In this document: piece after piece, positions 1 through 13,000 of the stretch
Position numbering within the stretch: the first letter of the stretch is position 1
How the letters are laid out: every line of letters starts with the position of its first letter
Source: Lepidodermella squamata
Lineage: Eukaryota > Gastrotricha
Direction of reading: 5' to 3'
Assembly (NCBI GenBank): GCA_047495785.1
Contig: JBLDXI010000015.1
Span: forward strand, 4,216,001-4,280,000
DNA: 64,000 nucleotides
Notes under the pieces: model-generated
What the model saw: only the letters and a program-made list of their open reading frames with translations
Databases searched by the model: none
What the model was told of the DNA's origin: nothing
Program-made: the position numbers and the translations under genes

Positions 1-1073
1 CGTGGGCAACGTCAAAAGGGGCTTCTTGAACCACAAGCACCAAACTTGCGCGCCCAAACTTTTTTCGAAAATTTAAATTTGATAATTTTTGTTGCAATCG
101 GAACTTTGAACATAGTTGTAATTCATCTTCATAATTTAATCTTATGATAGTTGAAAACTCTTAATTTTATTCCCGCCATTCCGCGCTTTGCTACCTCTGC
201 TGCGCTTTGGTAGGTAGTTTTTTGAGACACCCAGCAGTAGGTCACGCCTATCGCCTATCGCCTACAGCATCCCGACGCCCAGAATGCTGTAGGCGGTGTG
301 GCTCTGTGGCTCTATGGGCACGTCATTTTCGGATTTGGCATGAGCGGTGCATTAATTCACCGTGAGTTCTCCCTAATTACATCAAAATTTGAGACTTTCT
401 AGGTCTCGATAACTTGCTCTGCCGAAGACAGCGATCGTCTGCTGTTTTAACCGTTTTGAATTCGCATTGCTTTTCTAAGAGCATCCTAAATCCTTGTCAA
501 ACACATGATCAACTCCGCATAATTCGCTTGTATGATTTGCTCCTATAAATTAGATTAAAATATCCTCTTTCTGGGCGCATGTTAGTAGCTAGTCTCTTTG
601 CGTCCCATGCTGTTATAATATAGTCTCCTCTGAAATGATATGCTTACCGATTTATTACTAGCTTGTCAATAATTAATTCAACTGGGTTAACAGCAATAAA
701 ACACATTGTATTGTATTGTATTGTATAAGAGATGATTCGCGAATGAAGCTGCCAAAATGTCGAATTTAGTGCCGAACCTGTCGTTAATATTCAACGCTGT
801 GGCCTGATGCTCTTAGAACTAAGTTGTATTCGTAGCCTCCAGCCTCTAGCCTGGAATTCAACATAATGCACAGGTATAACAACCCCCTCGACCTATAAAC
901 ATATACAGTACTTATTGCAACTTCAGTATTTGTTCCGGAATGTTATAGGAACTTATGTGGTATTCTTGCTCCGTGCGCCATCGTGAGCTGCAATTTTTCT
1001 GTAATCTGTTGTAGATCATTAAAGTAAAAGGCTAACAGTGTTATGGCAGCGCCGTGAATATAGAACATTGTCA
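1..1073. other. Upstream noncoding region of LRRK
   Basis: No convincing coding region on either strand. It holds a 12-bp perfect stem with a 13-nt loop (259-270 paired with 284-295), a small CCTATCG repetition just before it, and a pentanucleotide microsatellite at 705-725. Upstream LRRK exons or a promoter could lie here but cannot be pinned down. Confidence 0.5.
705..725. repeat. (ATTGT)4 microsatellite
   Basis: Four perfect head-to-tail copies of ATTGT followed by A. Read directly from the sequence; no function implied. Confidence 0.9.
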
Positions 1074-4000
1074 ATGTTTTCGATTGAAAGGCGCGACGTC
1101 ACGTTTACGGAGATTCTTTTTCAGCTATGTGAGAATCGAAATCATTCATCGCTGGTTGCTTTGTTGGAGCAAACCCAAGGTGAAAATGGGAGCAACGAAG
1201 ACATCGTGAATTTAAGAGATCCATCAGGCCAAACACCACTTTACGCCGCTGTTGCGAGCGGAGCCCTGAACTGTGTCCGTGTTTTGCTGGAGCATGGGGC
1301 CGACCCAAATTACGCATGTTCAGCGGCTTATTTTTGTCGAACGCCTTTGCACTTCTGCGCCGCAGAGGGAAGCGCCGTGGAAATTGTTGAGCTATTGCTT
1401 AACCACGGCGCCGAGCCTCTTCTGCAAGACCTTCACGGAGACACGTGCCTAACGTTGGCTAATCGTTATGGCCATTTAGACATGCATAGCCTGATGTCGA
1501 CGTGCTCTGAGCAGCGAGATCAGATGTTTGAACTCATTGTTAATCGTGAGTTTTCTAGATATTGTAGTCAACGGATACTTGATAACTACTTTTTTATTAG
1601 AATTCGAGTCGCTTCTCTTGAATGGTGACATTGACGCGGCAAAGAATTGTTTATTATCGGTGCGCAACAGGAGGCAAACTTTTCTGAAACATCTATCGCG
1701 TCGTTCGCAAGCAATTGTTATCCAGTAAGTACTCTCAATACTAAAGAAATTTGACGACATCTCCGTTTTTCTTATAGGTGCATCGAGCGTAATCTCGCCG
1801 ATTCTGTTCGATTACTGGCCGACAGTGGCATCGACTGCATGTCAATAATCATTGAGCCTAATGGAGATAATGTGCTGCATTGCGCTGCTAAATTCGGTGC
1901 TGATAAAGTTGCCGTTGTAATACTTGAGCGATGGCCGTCTTTGTTCTGCCGAACCTCTGCTCTTGGTCGATTGCCGCTTCACGATGCTTGTGAACGTGGC
2001 CGTGCTAGCGTAGTTCGGTTGTTTCTTACTTATCAAAACTACCCTCGTTCCATCGTGGTGACTCAACAAAGTCCTTATGGCTGCTATGAATTTCCGATAG
2101 ATCTCAATCATGTCGACGCCGATAGTCGCACGGCATTGCTAGATGCCTGCTCTTCCGGCAGCGTCGATACGGTGAAAGCTCTACTTGATGCGAAATTTAC
2201 ATCAGTCGGCTCTGGTTTCGGCAACTTTCAGATCCCTATCATCCATTCGCCTTCTGTGAACGAAACACCTGTTGGGAGTTTATCAAATTACGTATCGAGT
2301 TTATTCAAACGGATGCGAGTTCCATCAACGAATGGCAGCAGTACTGGCATTCCATTTTCTCACAGTTTCCAACTTGGCGTTGGAGGAGCCTTGGCTACTC
2401 CGAACAGCTCGAGTCGTCCTGTCAGGTCTGGATCGACCATTTCTTTGGAAGACCGGTCGATGCAAGGGGCATTCAGCGATTTTGAAATCGTCTCCCCTCA
2501 GCCTAAGCCAACGAGTCCAGGAGGCGTGTTCAATCCGATCGATTTGAACGTGTTTTCCTACGATCGCGTAACCCCGTTATTGGCAGCTATTCGAATTCAG
2601 AATCGTCAAATCGCTGCATTGTTGTTACAATCAGGCGCTGATCCGGAATTACCTGCTCAATGGCGGGGTTATACTGTGACACCGCTACACGCCGCGGTCG
2701 AACTTCGAGACGGCGAATTGGTTGACTTACTCCTTCAATCGGGCGCTATTGATAACGATTGCGCCGCTTTGGAAAGCGCGCTTAGATCCGCCCCTCATTT
2801 AGTTCCGGTTTTTCTCCGTCGGTGGAGTGAAGTTGATCGGGAAGTTCAGATTAACGTGGACTCAGTCGCTGAATTGGCCGAGCTGAGTCGCTGCAAAACT
2901 GAAAGTGTCGTTCCTGTCGCTATCAACTGGAGGGCGAAACCTCAACTTCGGGATTTGCCTCAAGCCTGGCTTGTAGGCTGTGCAATCTTTCACAATCCAG
3001 CGTTATTACTCGACGATTTTGTCGCCTGCTCCGTTATTACTCGACTCGATATTAGTGCAAATGCTCTTCGATCATTGCCTAGTTATTTATTCCATATGCA
3101 AAGTTTACAAACTTTGAATGCCGCGTCTAATCAAATTGAGGAAATTACGTCCGGAGGAATTCAGCGGACTTTTCTATCGTCCTCGCTTCGGGAAATCGAC
3201 TTATCATTCAACAGATTACAAACTATTCCTGCTTTTATTTTTTGGCTCAAACGCCTTAATAAGTTATACGCCGATAACAATATGATAATGTCCCTACCAT
3301 CAGATCTATGGGAAAATACTTCTTTAGCAGAGTTGAAGTTGGCGAATAACCGCCTGGAAGGAGTTCCAGTTAAACGACTCGGTCGAGCTGCTATTGCGAA
3401 AATGACAATTGAGGTGCAATCGAATCGCTCATCTGAGTCGCCATCAAACAGTCGGGGGCAGCAAAAAACGCATCGAAGCACACCGTCAGATGCCGGAAAA
3501 GAGCATTCAGAACTTCAACAACACGATTTGTGGTCACTTGAGCTGTCATCCGACGTCGGGGTTATAGCCGATGATAATATCGGGGGAATTCCGAACAATG
3601 CCGGTGACGCGAATGCTCAGCCGAATTGCTGTGCCATTCGATTCTTAGATTTGTCGAATAACCATCTAACGATTGTCCCATCTAGTTTGGTTTGCTTAGC
3701 GCCATTGTTGCGGACTTTGAACCTGTCGCAGAATCACATAACATCCATATCGCGTTGGCCGGCTGATTTCCCGCCATCGCTGCATACTTTGGATTTATCA
3801 AATAACAAGATCAGCGCCTTTTCCGGAAATATGAATGACGATTCATTGCAGCGAAAACCGTCGAGTGATGTGATTCTGCCGTGCTCGAACCCGGTTCAGG
3901 TTACAGTCGAACCCGATGAGAGGGCTCGAAGTGTCACTAGACCTGACTCTCGCCGCGTCAGAAGCCGGTCTTGTGATCGCAGAAAGGGATCAGAAGGCGA

Positions 4001-7000
4001 GCGAAGATTCGCCGCCAGTTGTTTACATCGTCAACACACGTCTCTGATCAGACTTCGAACATTAAATTTAGCGAATAATGGCATGACAAGTTTCGTGTTT
4101 GAATCATCCACCGCGCCTGGAATCACCCAGCTTGATTTGAGTTCGAATAAATTTACAGCGTTGCCACAATCGCTGACTCAGCTGCAAAATTTGTCGGTTT
4201 TGAACGTGTCAAACACTCTGATAACAACACTTCCACCTGAACTGTCCCGCCTGAACCGGCTGTGGAGTCTTGAAATATCCAACTGCCCGTTATCAGGCGA
4301 ACTGGGCGCATTAGCTCGAGGCAAAGTAAGAACTGCTGACATCATCTACCACTTGCGGGCATCATTGGACAGGGCCCGTCTTCGGCCTATAACTCGGCTA
4401 TTGGTGTGTGGCTTTCCAGGTTCTGGGAAGTCGAGTTTGATCGACGTGTTGAAACGAGCTGCGAGCACTACAACGCCCCCGCCAGGGCATCAGAATAACT
4501 CGGATTTGTCTCAGGTAAAATTGATTTTCAATTTATCGTTATATAATTCCAATTTCGAGGCGTTCTCAGTATAAAGCTGAAAGTTCGCTAACTTAATCTT
4601 TGCAGCTGTACATTTTTTAGCTGTCAGAAATAATTTTTTTTGAAGATTTCGAGCTCCTGAAATTGATACCGCATTTGTTCCAATAGCAGCCCGGGCTTCT
4701 AAAATTTCAACCTCAAAATTTTGAAAAATTCGAAAATCAATTTTCGGCGAATCGCTCATTTTTTATGTTTTCGAACCGACTTGACCCATCAACCCTGGGC
4801 TACTAGTGGAACACATACGGTATTAAAAATAGAAAACAGCAATGATGTTTTTTGGCTGGGTTTAATCAAGCGAACAAATGTTGATTTTATCGAGTTTGCT
4901 CGTGGTGTAAACATGATCATCTGAATTCATGGCCATCGCTTGTGCGTCAATGCCTGTTATATGAAGCCACAATTGAAAATGGCTGTAATTTTACCGTGTT
5001 GATAGTGTCAAATTGAGTTTGTGAAGTTGTAATTGAAAATTTAATACGCGCTAGCGAATGTTCAAAACTCGATAAAAAAATCTATACCTGATACATCGTT
5101 CAGCTGTGGCTAAGAGAATAATAATGGCTACTCAATATGGTGTAAAATTTATGAGCCAAAGGCCAGTTTTATGCGCAATTCCTATTTTTCAGCTGCTCAA
5201 CTGCATGTTTTTTGTTGCAAACAGACGAACGTGATAAGAATGCGAAGTTACATCACGTCGAGCGCGTGTTTTTATTTCACATTTGTCTCAAACAATTTTT
5301 TCAAGTTTTTTGAATGAAGATGAATGATGATAACGACAATAACAGTATTTATATAACCACGAGAAATTAGGTCTCTACTTTACAGACTGAAAGCATGGCA
5401 CATTTGAAAAGGTAAATATATTATAGCGATAGAAATCCAGTTTGAGATTCGTACTCACGTAAATTTTGGTTTATATTAATGCGAAATAGTGGTACAAAGT
5501 TGTATAGTTCGCCGCCGCTATAATAAGAAGATTATGACTCGAAAAACACATGACGCGGCGCATTATGAAGAGTGGCCAAATCAGCGAAATGTCCCTCGCG
5601 CTGTTGTTGAAATGATACGAAATGAGTGAAGCAAACAATAAAGTAAAAATAGCTAAAAATTTAGCGTTAATTGTCGATATATCACCAAAGCCGCGACGAT
5701 TAAAATCGTCGTACCAATGGCGATGGCAAGTGTTGAGAGCAGCAGACTTGCGGCGTGAGTGATTCTTTGCCGTTTCGATTCTGAGTTATTTTGGCACGCG
5801 AGGACTAAACTGGGGATGGCGAGCGGCAGGCAGCCGAAAACTAGCGATATCAGCGCGTAGCCTATGGCGAATCGCCGTTCGCTTTTCGTGATTTCAGGCC
5901 GGAGGACAGCTCCGTTCTGGAAAACGAAGGGCACGTTGCGTTGTAAATACGCGGCATAATCATCGCGAAAGTTGAGAAATTGCAAGTTCGACGTTGATTG
6001 AACGCTATTCCTCGAGGCCGATTGCTCGCCGCTGCGACTCTTCTTCAAACTAGCCAGCGAGTGGTAGATGACGTTATTCGTTAAGGTAGCACCTTTCTCC
6101 GCAGGTGGCGGCCGATTGTTGTTCAGGTTGAACGTGACTGAATAAATATTTTCGTTTTGCGATATCCGAGGTTGCGGCTGCACTATTTGCGGTAGCGCAT
6201 TTTTTGACGCGTTTTCGATATTCATGACAGGGAAGTGAAACGGGTTGGTGATGAATGCGCTAGGTATGTTCAACACCTCCGTGCTACCTGCTATTACGGC
6301 CGTTTCATCATCGCGCTCGGCCATAGGTAGGTAATAAAAAACACGGCACTCGATTCACCTAGAGGTAAGATAATAAGATGTTGCGATAAGTGCTTAGTGA
6401 AAAATGATTAAAAACAGCCGTTAATGCAGAGGTTTTTTGATTAAAATTTCATGTAAACACGGACGGTTGCTGGTCAAAAATAAATCCTCGAGTTGATAAA
6501 TTGAAGCGGTAGAAGAGCGGGTGACTTAGTGTGTATGTGTTTTATAAAAAGGAAAAGCACCCGAAATTATTAATATAAAAATGAAAACATAATTTGAAAT
6601 GGCGCTGGGCGACTTAATTCTACTACCTGTGCTGCAGCGTGTATTATTTTTCACTTGAGAATAAACGAGCGCGTTGAAAGGAGATTCGGGCAACCGACCG
6701 GACGACGCGCTAACAGCATAAATAAATAGCGCGCGGCCCTATTATAGCGCTACCTTAAAATATCGCGCGCGCGCGAGCGACAGAACGTGTTTGCGTCGTT
6801 CTTCGTCGAAAAATCGATGCACACGCGCGTAGACAAACAACTGGCGATGATGATGATGTTGATGGACAGCGATGCCAGTTTGGCCGGTTAATATAAGCAT
6901 ATTGTTATTACACGAGCCTTAAAGTCGCAAAATATAGAGACGTTGCGTTGGGGACGACGAACAGCGGAACTTCATTTGCTTTTTAATATAACAAGTGTTT

Positions 7001-10000
7001 GTTTCGACCCTCAGGTAAAAATTTGCGCCCGTCGTTGTCGCACTTGAGATCCCGCAAATAGCAATTACGACCGAGTGTTGACTCGGTTGTCGATAGGCCC
7101 TATCCGATATAAATTCATCGCTTTAATATTTTTTGTTTTCCTCTTTGCAGCCGTTAATCGATTGGGGCCAGCTCGCGGTGGAATTTCGCCCTGAGGGTCC
7201 TCTCACCTTCCGCCTCGGTGAACTGTCCGGCAAGCCTGACTTTCGATATATCGGCGCCAATTTCCTTACTCAACGATGTGTTGTTCTGATCACTTTTCGC
7301 TTGACCGACTACCCTACGTCGCAAATAGTCGACGCGCTGGCCAGCTTCGTACGCGATATCAACCTACTCATCCCATCAGCGCCGGTTCTTATCGTCGGAA
7401 CGTTCGCCGACGTGCTCGCCGAGAGCGTTCTCGAGAATGGCTCAGCTGATATGATGCCAATTTGGCGGCGAAAACTGGCAACTGCCTTTCAAAACGGCGA
7501 CCCGACTTCGATGTTGAACTCATCAACTAGTTTCAATTCGAGCGATATGCTATTTGACGTGTCCCTAAATAGCGCTGAGGCTAGTGATTCTGAGGTCATA
7601 TTACCTGGAAATTGTAAATTGATGGTAGTTTCGACGACGAAAAATCGGAAAAAGAACGGCAACCATTTGCTGCGGGAAGTTCATAGGCTAGCTTTCGAGT
7701 GGCGGGGTGGGTTGAATTCGCAACGAAACGCGACGCCTGGCCAGGGCAGCTACCAAACACCACCCACCTTAAAGCAAACAGTGCCGGCGATTTTCGCCGA
7801 TACTGAAAATGCGGTGAATAAATTGGCGCAAAGTTTACTGAACGCCAGATTGCCGCCACTCTTAGCCGGCGCGTTCTTCCAAGAGGCGGTGAAACAACAA
7901 CTGACTGAAATGAATTTGAAAACGTATCGAGATTTAGACGAACTCAATCAATGCGTGCGTTTCTTGCATGAAATCGGCATAGTCGTGCATTTCGACGAGC
8001 CGTCCGTTGCTGATTTGTACTTTCTAAACGTTCAGTGGTTGTCGAGATTACTCGCTGATGTAATAGCTAAAGCTGTGAGTGACCCGGCGTCGCCACGCCG
8101 CGGCCTTTTGGCCTTCGATGATGTGGTTCAGGTGCTAAATAAGCATGAACCAACCGGGGTTTTGACTCAGAATAAGTTCATATCACTACTGGCCCGCTTC
8201 GACGCTGCTTTTTCATGGGACGGTGGTTCCCATTTGATAGTACCAGGCTTTCTTCCAACCGTTGAAGACATCGATGGCCTTGTGCTACCGCTGAAACCTG
8301 TCCCGCAAGCACACCGGCCTTCGATCCGGCAGTCTTTATTAGAACCCGAAGTTGAAAGTAATAAGCAGTCGGATGAGTTAAATAATTCACTAGCGAACGA
8401 TTCAGACGCGTTTGCTTTCGATTTGAATCGGTTTTACCTCATCAATCACATTCCGTTGAATTTCTGGCCTCGTTTAGCCGTCCGTCTTCTGCCTTGTGAA
8501 TTATTAACCGAAATTCTGTCATGTGCCGACGAAAAATCGGGTCACACCCCCGCGCCCGTTGTCAAGCTATGGGACACCCGTATCGAGTTGTTCACGTCAG
8601 AATCCGCCAACAGCCCTATCATGATTGTCGAGCAAATCGATCGGCTGCATTTGAGACCTGGCAACCCGAAATGGAGTTTGTCCCTGAATGGGCAAATGTT
8701 GTGGACAGTTTCGAGTTCAGTTTCGCTGATATCGATCCGGGTACCCTACTTGGCCAAGTCTAACCTCGGGGTTCGGCTGATGAGTCTGATCACCGAATTT
8801 ATCGATCAATTGCTGGAAGATTGGTACCCGGCTATCGGCAGTAGATTCGCTCAGGATACGCTAGGATCTTACCTGGTCTACCGCCTCGTACCCTGCTCGC
8901 ATTGTTTTGCCGGCGACGATCTAGCTCTGGTGCCGTGTTTTCTGCTCGAGGAGTGCATGGCTGCGTCTTGCCCATTGAGCCAACCCGCATCGACCCCGAC
9001 AAATACCGAACCTCCATCAACAGCCGGGTCTTTGTTATGTCCGAAGGGTCACACCCTCGACATATCTTCAGCAGCTCCTGACCTAGTTTTCGCAGACATT
9101 CCGAAATCTCAACTCGTCGACTGCGCTCAATTCTTGGAGAAGGCCTCCTTACTAGGCTGCGGAGCTTTAGGCCCTGTTATCTCGGTATCCCTCGCGAAAT
9201 TGCAGCTACATGCTCGAAAATCAGCCCTGTCTAACGCTCACTCAACAGCCGCCGGTCAGGACATGTCGTTTTTCTTGCCGCGATCCGGTTCGTTCAACTA
9301 CCACCATCCGTCGAAAAGCGTCGCAATCAAGTTCTTCAACCCAGTCGATATCGATTTGACATCAGTTAGCGGCCCGGTCACGACCGCCCAAGGTTTGGGT
9401 GATCAGTACCGCCGCCTTAACGATCAGTTGCGGCGGCGTTTTAAGGCGGATCCTGTTCGATTGGCCTGTGAAGCTTATACCAGCGCGAGGCAGGAGCTAT
9501 CGGTAATGCTTTGCCTTAGGCACGCTCATATCGTCGGTTTGGTCGGCGTTTCACTGAAACCCCTCGGCCTGCTTCTTCAGCTAGCCCCATTAGGGTGTCT
9601 ACTCGATTGGCTGCAGTCGTATCGTAGAGTTGGCCAGCAATTGACGTCGAATACAGTGGTTCAGGTGATAGCTCAGCTGGCTGATGCGGTCGCGTATTTG
9701 CATCGAATGGGCGTGATCTATCGTGATTTGAAGTCTTCCAACATTCTGGTGTGGCGTTTCCCGCGACCAACTGCTGTTTCCAACGCTCCGAATGCTTTCA
9801 GTGACGTGCCCTCGCCCGCTGAATCGATGTCGAGTGTTCAAATTCGTCTATCAGACTTCTCGATAGCGAGATGGTCGGGCGGGTTCGGTTGCCGGGGCCA
9901 GGCGGGAACGCCCGGGTTCATGGCGCCTGAGGTCATTCAATACAACGGGGAGGAGACTTACACGGAAAAAATTGATTGCTTCTCGTTTGGAATGGTGGTT

Positions 10001-13000
10001 TATGAGCTGTTAACGCTACGATTGCCATTCGAAGACCGGCCGAGTGTTAATGCGAGACATGCCGTTCTCGCCGGGTTGCGGCCACCCCCTACCCTAGCTA
10101 TGTTCACGTACGGCCAGATTTTTACTGACCTAATCGCGGCTTGCTGGCGCAAAGACCCGGCTGGTCGGCCGTCGGCTCAAGATATCTTGCGACTAGCAAA
10201 CTGGCCTGGTATGACGCGAGTTGTTTCGATTTCGTCGATAAATGGCATTCCTGAGCTGTTGTACACTGCGCCTATTCCGCAACAGGCCGGGACCCGTGGT
10301 GCTGTTCTTGCGAGGTATAACGTGGCTGAAAATCGAACGCACATCGATTCGATCGGCTTCGACGGTGATGAGTGCTTTCAGCTGCAGCATTTGGCTGAGC
10401 ATCCACCTCGGGAGAATGCTCCGCGCAAGAATTCGAGAAATTCAAGTCAAACTGAGTCGCAGCAACAAGTGATTATGGTCACGTGTCTCACCATGTCTGC
10501 ACAGCTTCTATTCACTGCTGATATTGCTGGGCTGATTCATTGCTACCGGTAAGTGATAAAATTTAAATTCTTGGTGATCAAACTGAGTACCGAACCGAGG
10601 GATGTTTGTATCGAAACGTTGGCCATTGTAGGTAATTATAATCGACAAATTAGCGGCTTAATTTTTGCAATTTCGAGTCATTATTCTCAACATTTCGGGT
10701 AGATGTTATACCGTAGTGGCCATCGTCAAGCGATAAGCTACCAAACAATCAGCAAATAGATGGAGGCATCCTTCAAAGGTTTCCTTCAAAGTTTCACGTG
10801 CATGAACCCCTTAGGTTCTGAAAGGACGAAATTCTCGTAAATCGCACCAAGCGCGACAATGTTTCCGAAATTGATTATCACCAGGTCGGCGTCATCAGCA
10901 AAGGGCTTCGTTAGGATTCCAAGATGCCTGCAAACTTCTACCACCGTTCTATTATTCACAAGTAAAAGAAACTACTTCCGCGGTGTGCACAGTTTCTGAA
11001 AGTTCTTCAGGATCTTGTGTGTTTTTGTGTGAGGTTCTGCAAATTCGGCAACAACAAAACCCTCGATGAAAATGCGCTCTTGTTCATAGCGTGCAAAGGC
11101 ATAATTGCGACATTGCATTTTAACCATAAAATCCATTATGCCATCAAGAAGAGGAATGTCATCTGCTAGAAATGCAATCTCCACACATGAAGCCTTATTA
11201 GCAGGAAAACTGGATACTCGCTTGGCATTAGTTATTTTAGCACCGCAAGGCTGGAAAAGTACATCATTTTCATCAGCGGAAATTTGAAAGCTCGGAAATG
11301 CTGATTTTTCTGTTGTCTGCAGTAGCTTTATTTCATAACTGAACAGGTTGACATTAGTCAGTATTCTCATCACTTCGTTCACATCCCAAAGGAAGTAGTC
11401 GTCGCTGTCAGGATTGTTGGTTGCGTAAACGCGACCGGTGTCGTCTCCAAAGAAGCAAAACCCCTCTCCGCTGGCTTGATTGACAGCGAAGCCGCCGATA
11501 ATGTCAATCTTACGACCAAAAGCCCACGGAAAGTCCTTTACAAGAAATCCTTTTTTGGCGAAGAAAGATGACGCGGCTTTGACCGGATTTCCCGACGTGA
11601 TCTTGTGAACGTGAAGATGTGATCTTCCGCGATTTCGACAGTCTCGTTCTCCAAGAGAAGTGTCGCCCCCTCGAACGTTCTGGCAAACTTGGCCCATTCA
11701 AGGCCCTACATTCGGCAGGCTGTATAAATGACAAAAAATGACAACGAGTTGAAGCCCTTATCCTTCAGTGTATCTTACTCACCAACGCGACAACCCGATG
11801 CTTTATCGACGATTTCGCATGTGGTCATGAGTGTAAGACGGCCGTCCTGGGTGACTGCATTTTTCGTAAGGGAAACGGCCTGTAATTCGCCAATGACATT
11901 CACGCCCTTCTTACTGCCGGTCGCGAACAGCTGACTGATGCCTTCAAGGATAGGCCTATGCTTAGGCAGGAAGTACGTCATTACAGCCGTCATCGGAATG
12001 TCCTTAATCACCAGCTCAGGGTCATCCTTAGCTAGGCGAAGAATTTTGAACGGGTATTGGGTCACGGACGCCTAGGACGCCCTTGTTGGCAGTGGGCCGC
12101 TGTTCCGAGCTGAAAGTCCAGATTGATGGGAAATAAGCAGACTCGACCCTTTCAAGGTTGGTCGAGTATAAGATCGCCGGGAAGCGCGCCCCTGGCAATG
12201 ACGGAGTTGTTACCAAGTTTCAGCTATTTGAATTCCAGAACAAAAAAAGCATACCTAAAATAATTATTAAGGAATAATGCAGAAAAGAGTTGTTTCGGAG
12301 TCTCTGTACCCAGCTGACAAAAATCGCCTTGATTTCGAAATTTCGATCAGAAAATAGGATTCTGAGATATCAGGAAATCAAATAATATATTTCCGTTTTT
12401 TTTTTTACTTTAGGATAGCAAGTGGTGAGTATCTTGGCTGTGTGCCGGCTGGGCGAACCGGTTGTCACGCTATTTCCTTATATTGCTGCAACGAAAGTAG
12501 CCAGCCAAACAATACGAACACCTTGGACACGCCTCGAATCGCAGCTCCTTCAGACGCGGCAACGGCGAGCCACGATACCCTGCTGGCGTTGTATAGCAAC
12601 AGTTTGCTTGTGGTTTTAAGCGCTTCAGCCAATGCTAACCCTGTTCTGGCGCCGATCAGGCGCTTCGAATTGGACCCTGGCAAAGGCACAGTGTGCTGCA
12701 TGGCCGTCATCCGGAGAATGGGCCACGCGATGCCAACAATCAAAGCCCCACCCGCCCCGGGGATGAAACCATCACCATCGAAGCGAGAAAATGGTCTTTC
12801 GTCGAAAATCAGCATTTTCGAAAAAAAGTTTGTTCGAAGCTTTGATAATTAAAATGAATTGAATATACTTTAATAATGTACTAACTTCAATTCAGCAAAG
12901 CTCTGAAAGAATTCGTGGATGATATCAAGTTAATAGCTAGCTAAATCTTTGCTTGTTTTTAAATGGTGACGGGAAGTGCTAGATGATTCCGTCGTGCGTG

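Noticed and set aside
12422-12619. Separate small plus-strand ORF near LRRK exon 5
   Set aside because: Different frame from the one required by the splice phases; the WD40-region frame is the real one.
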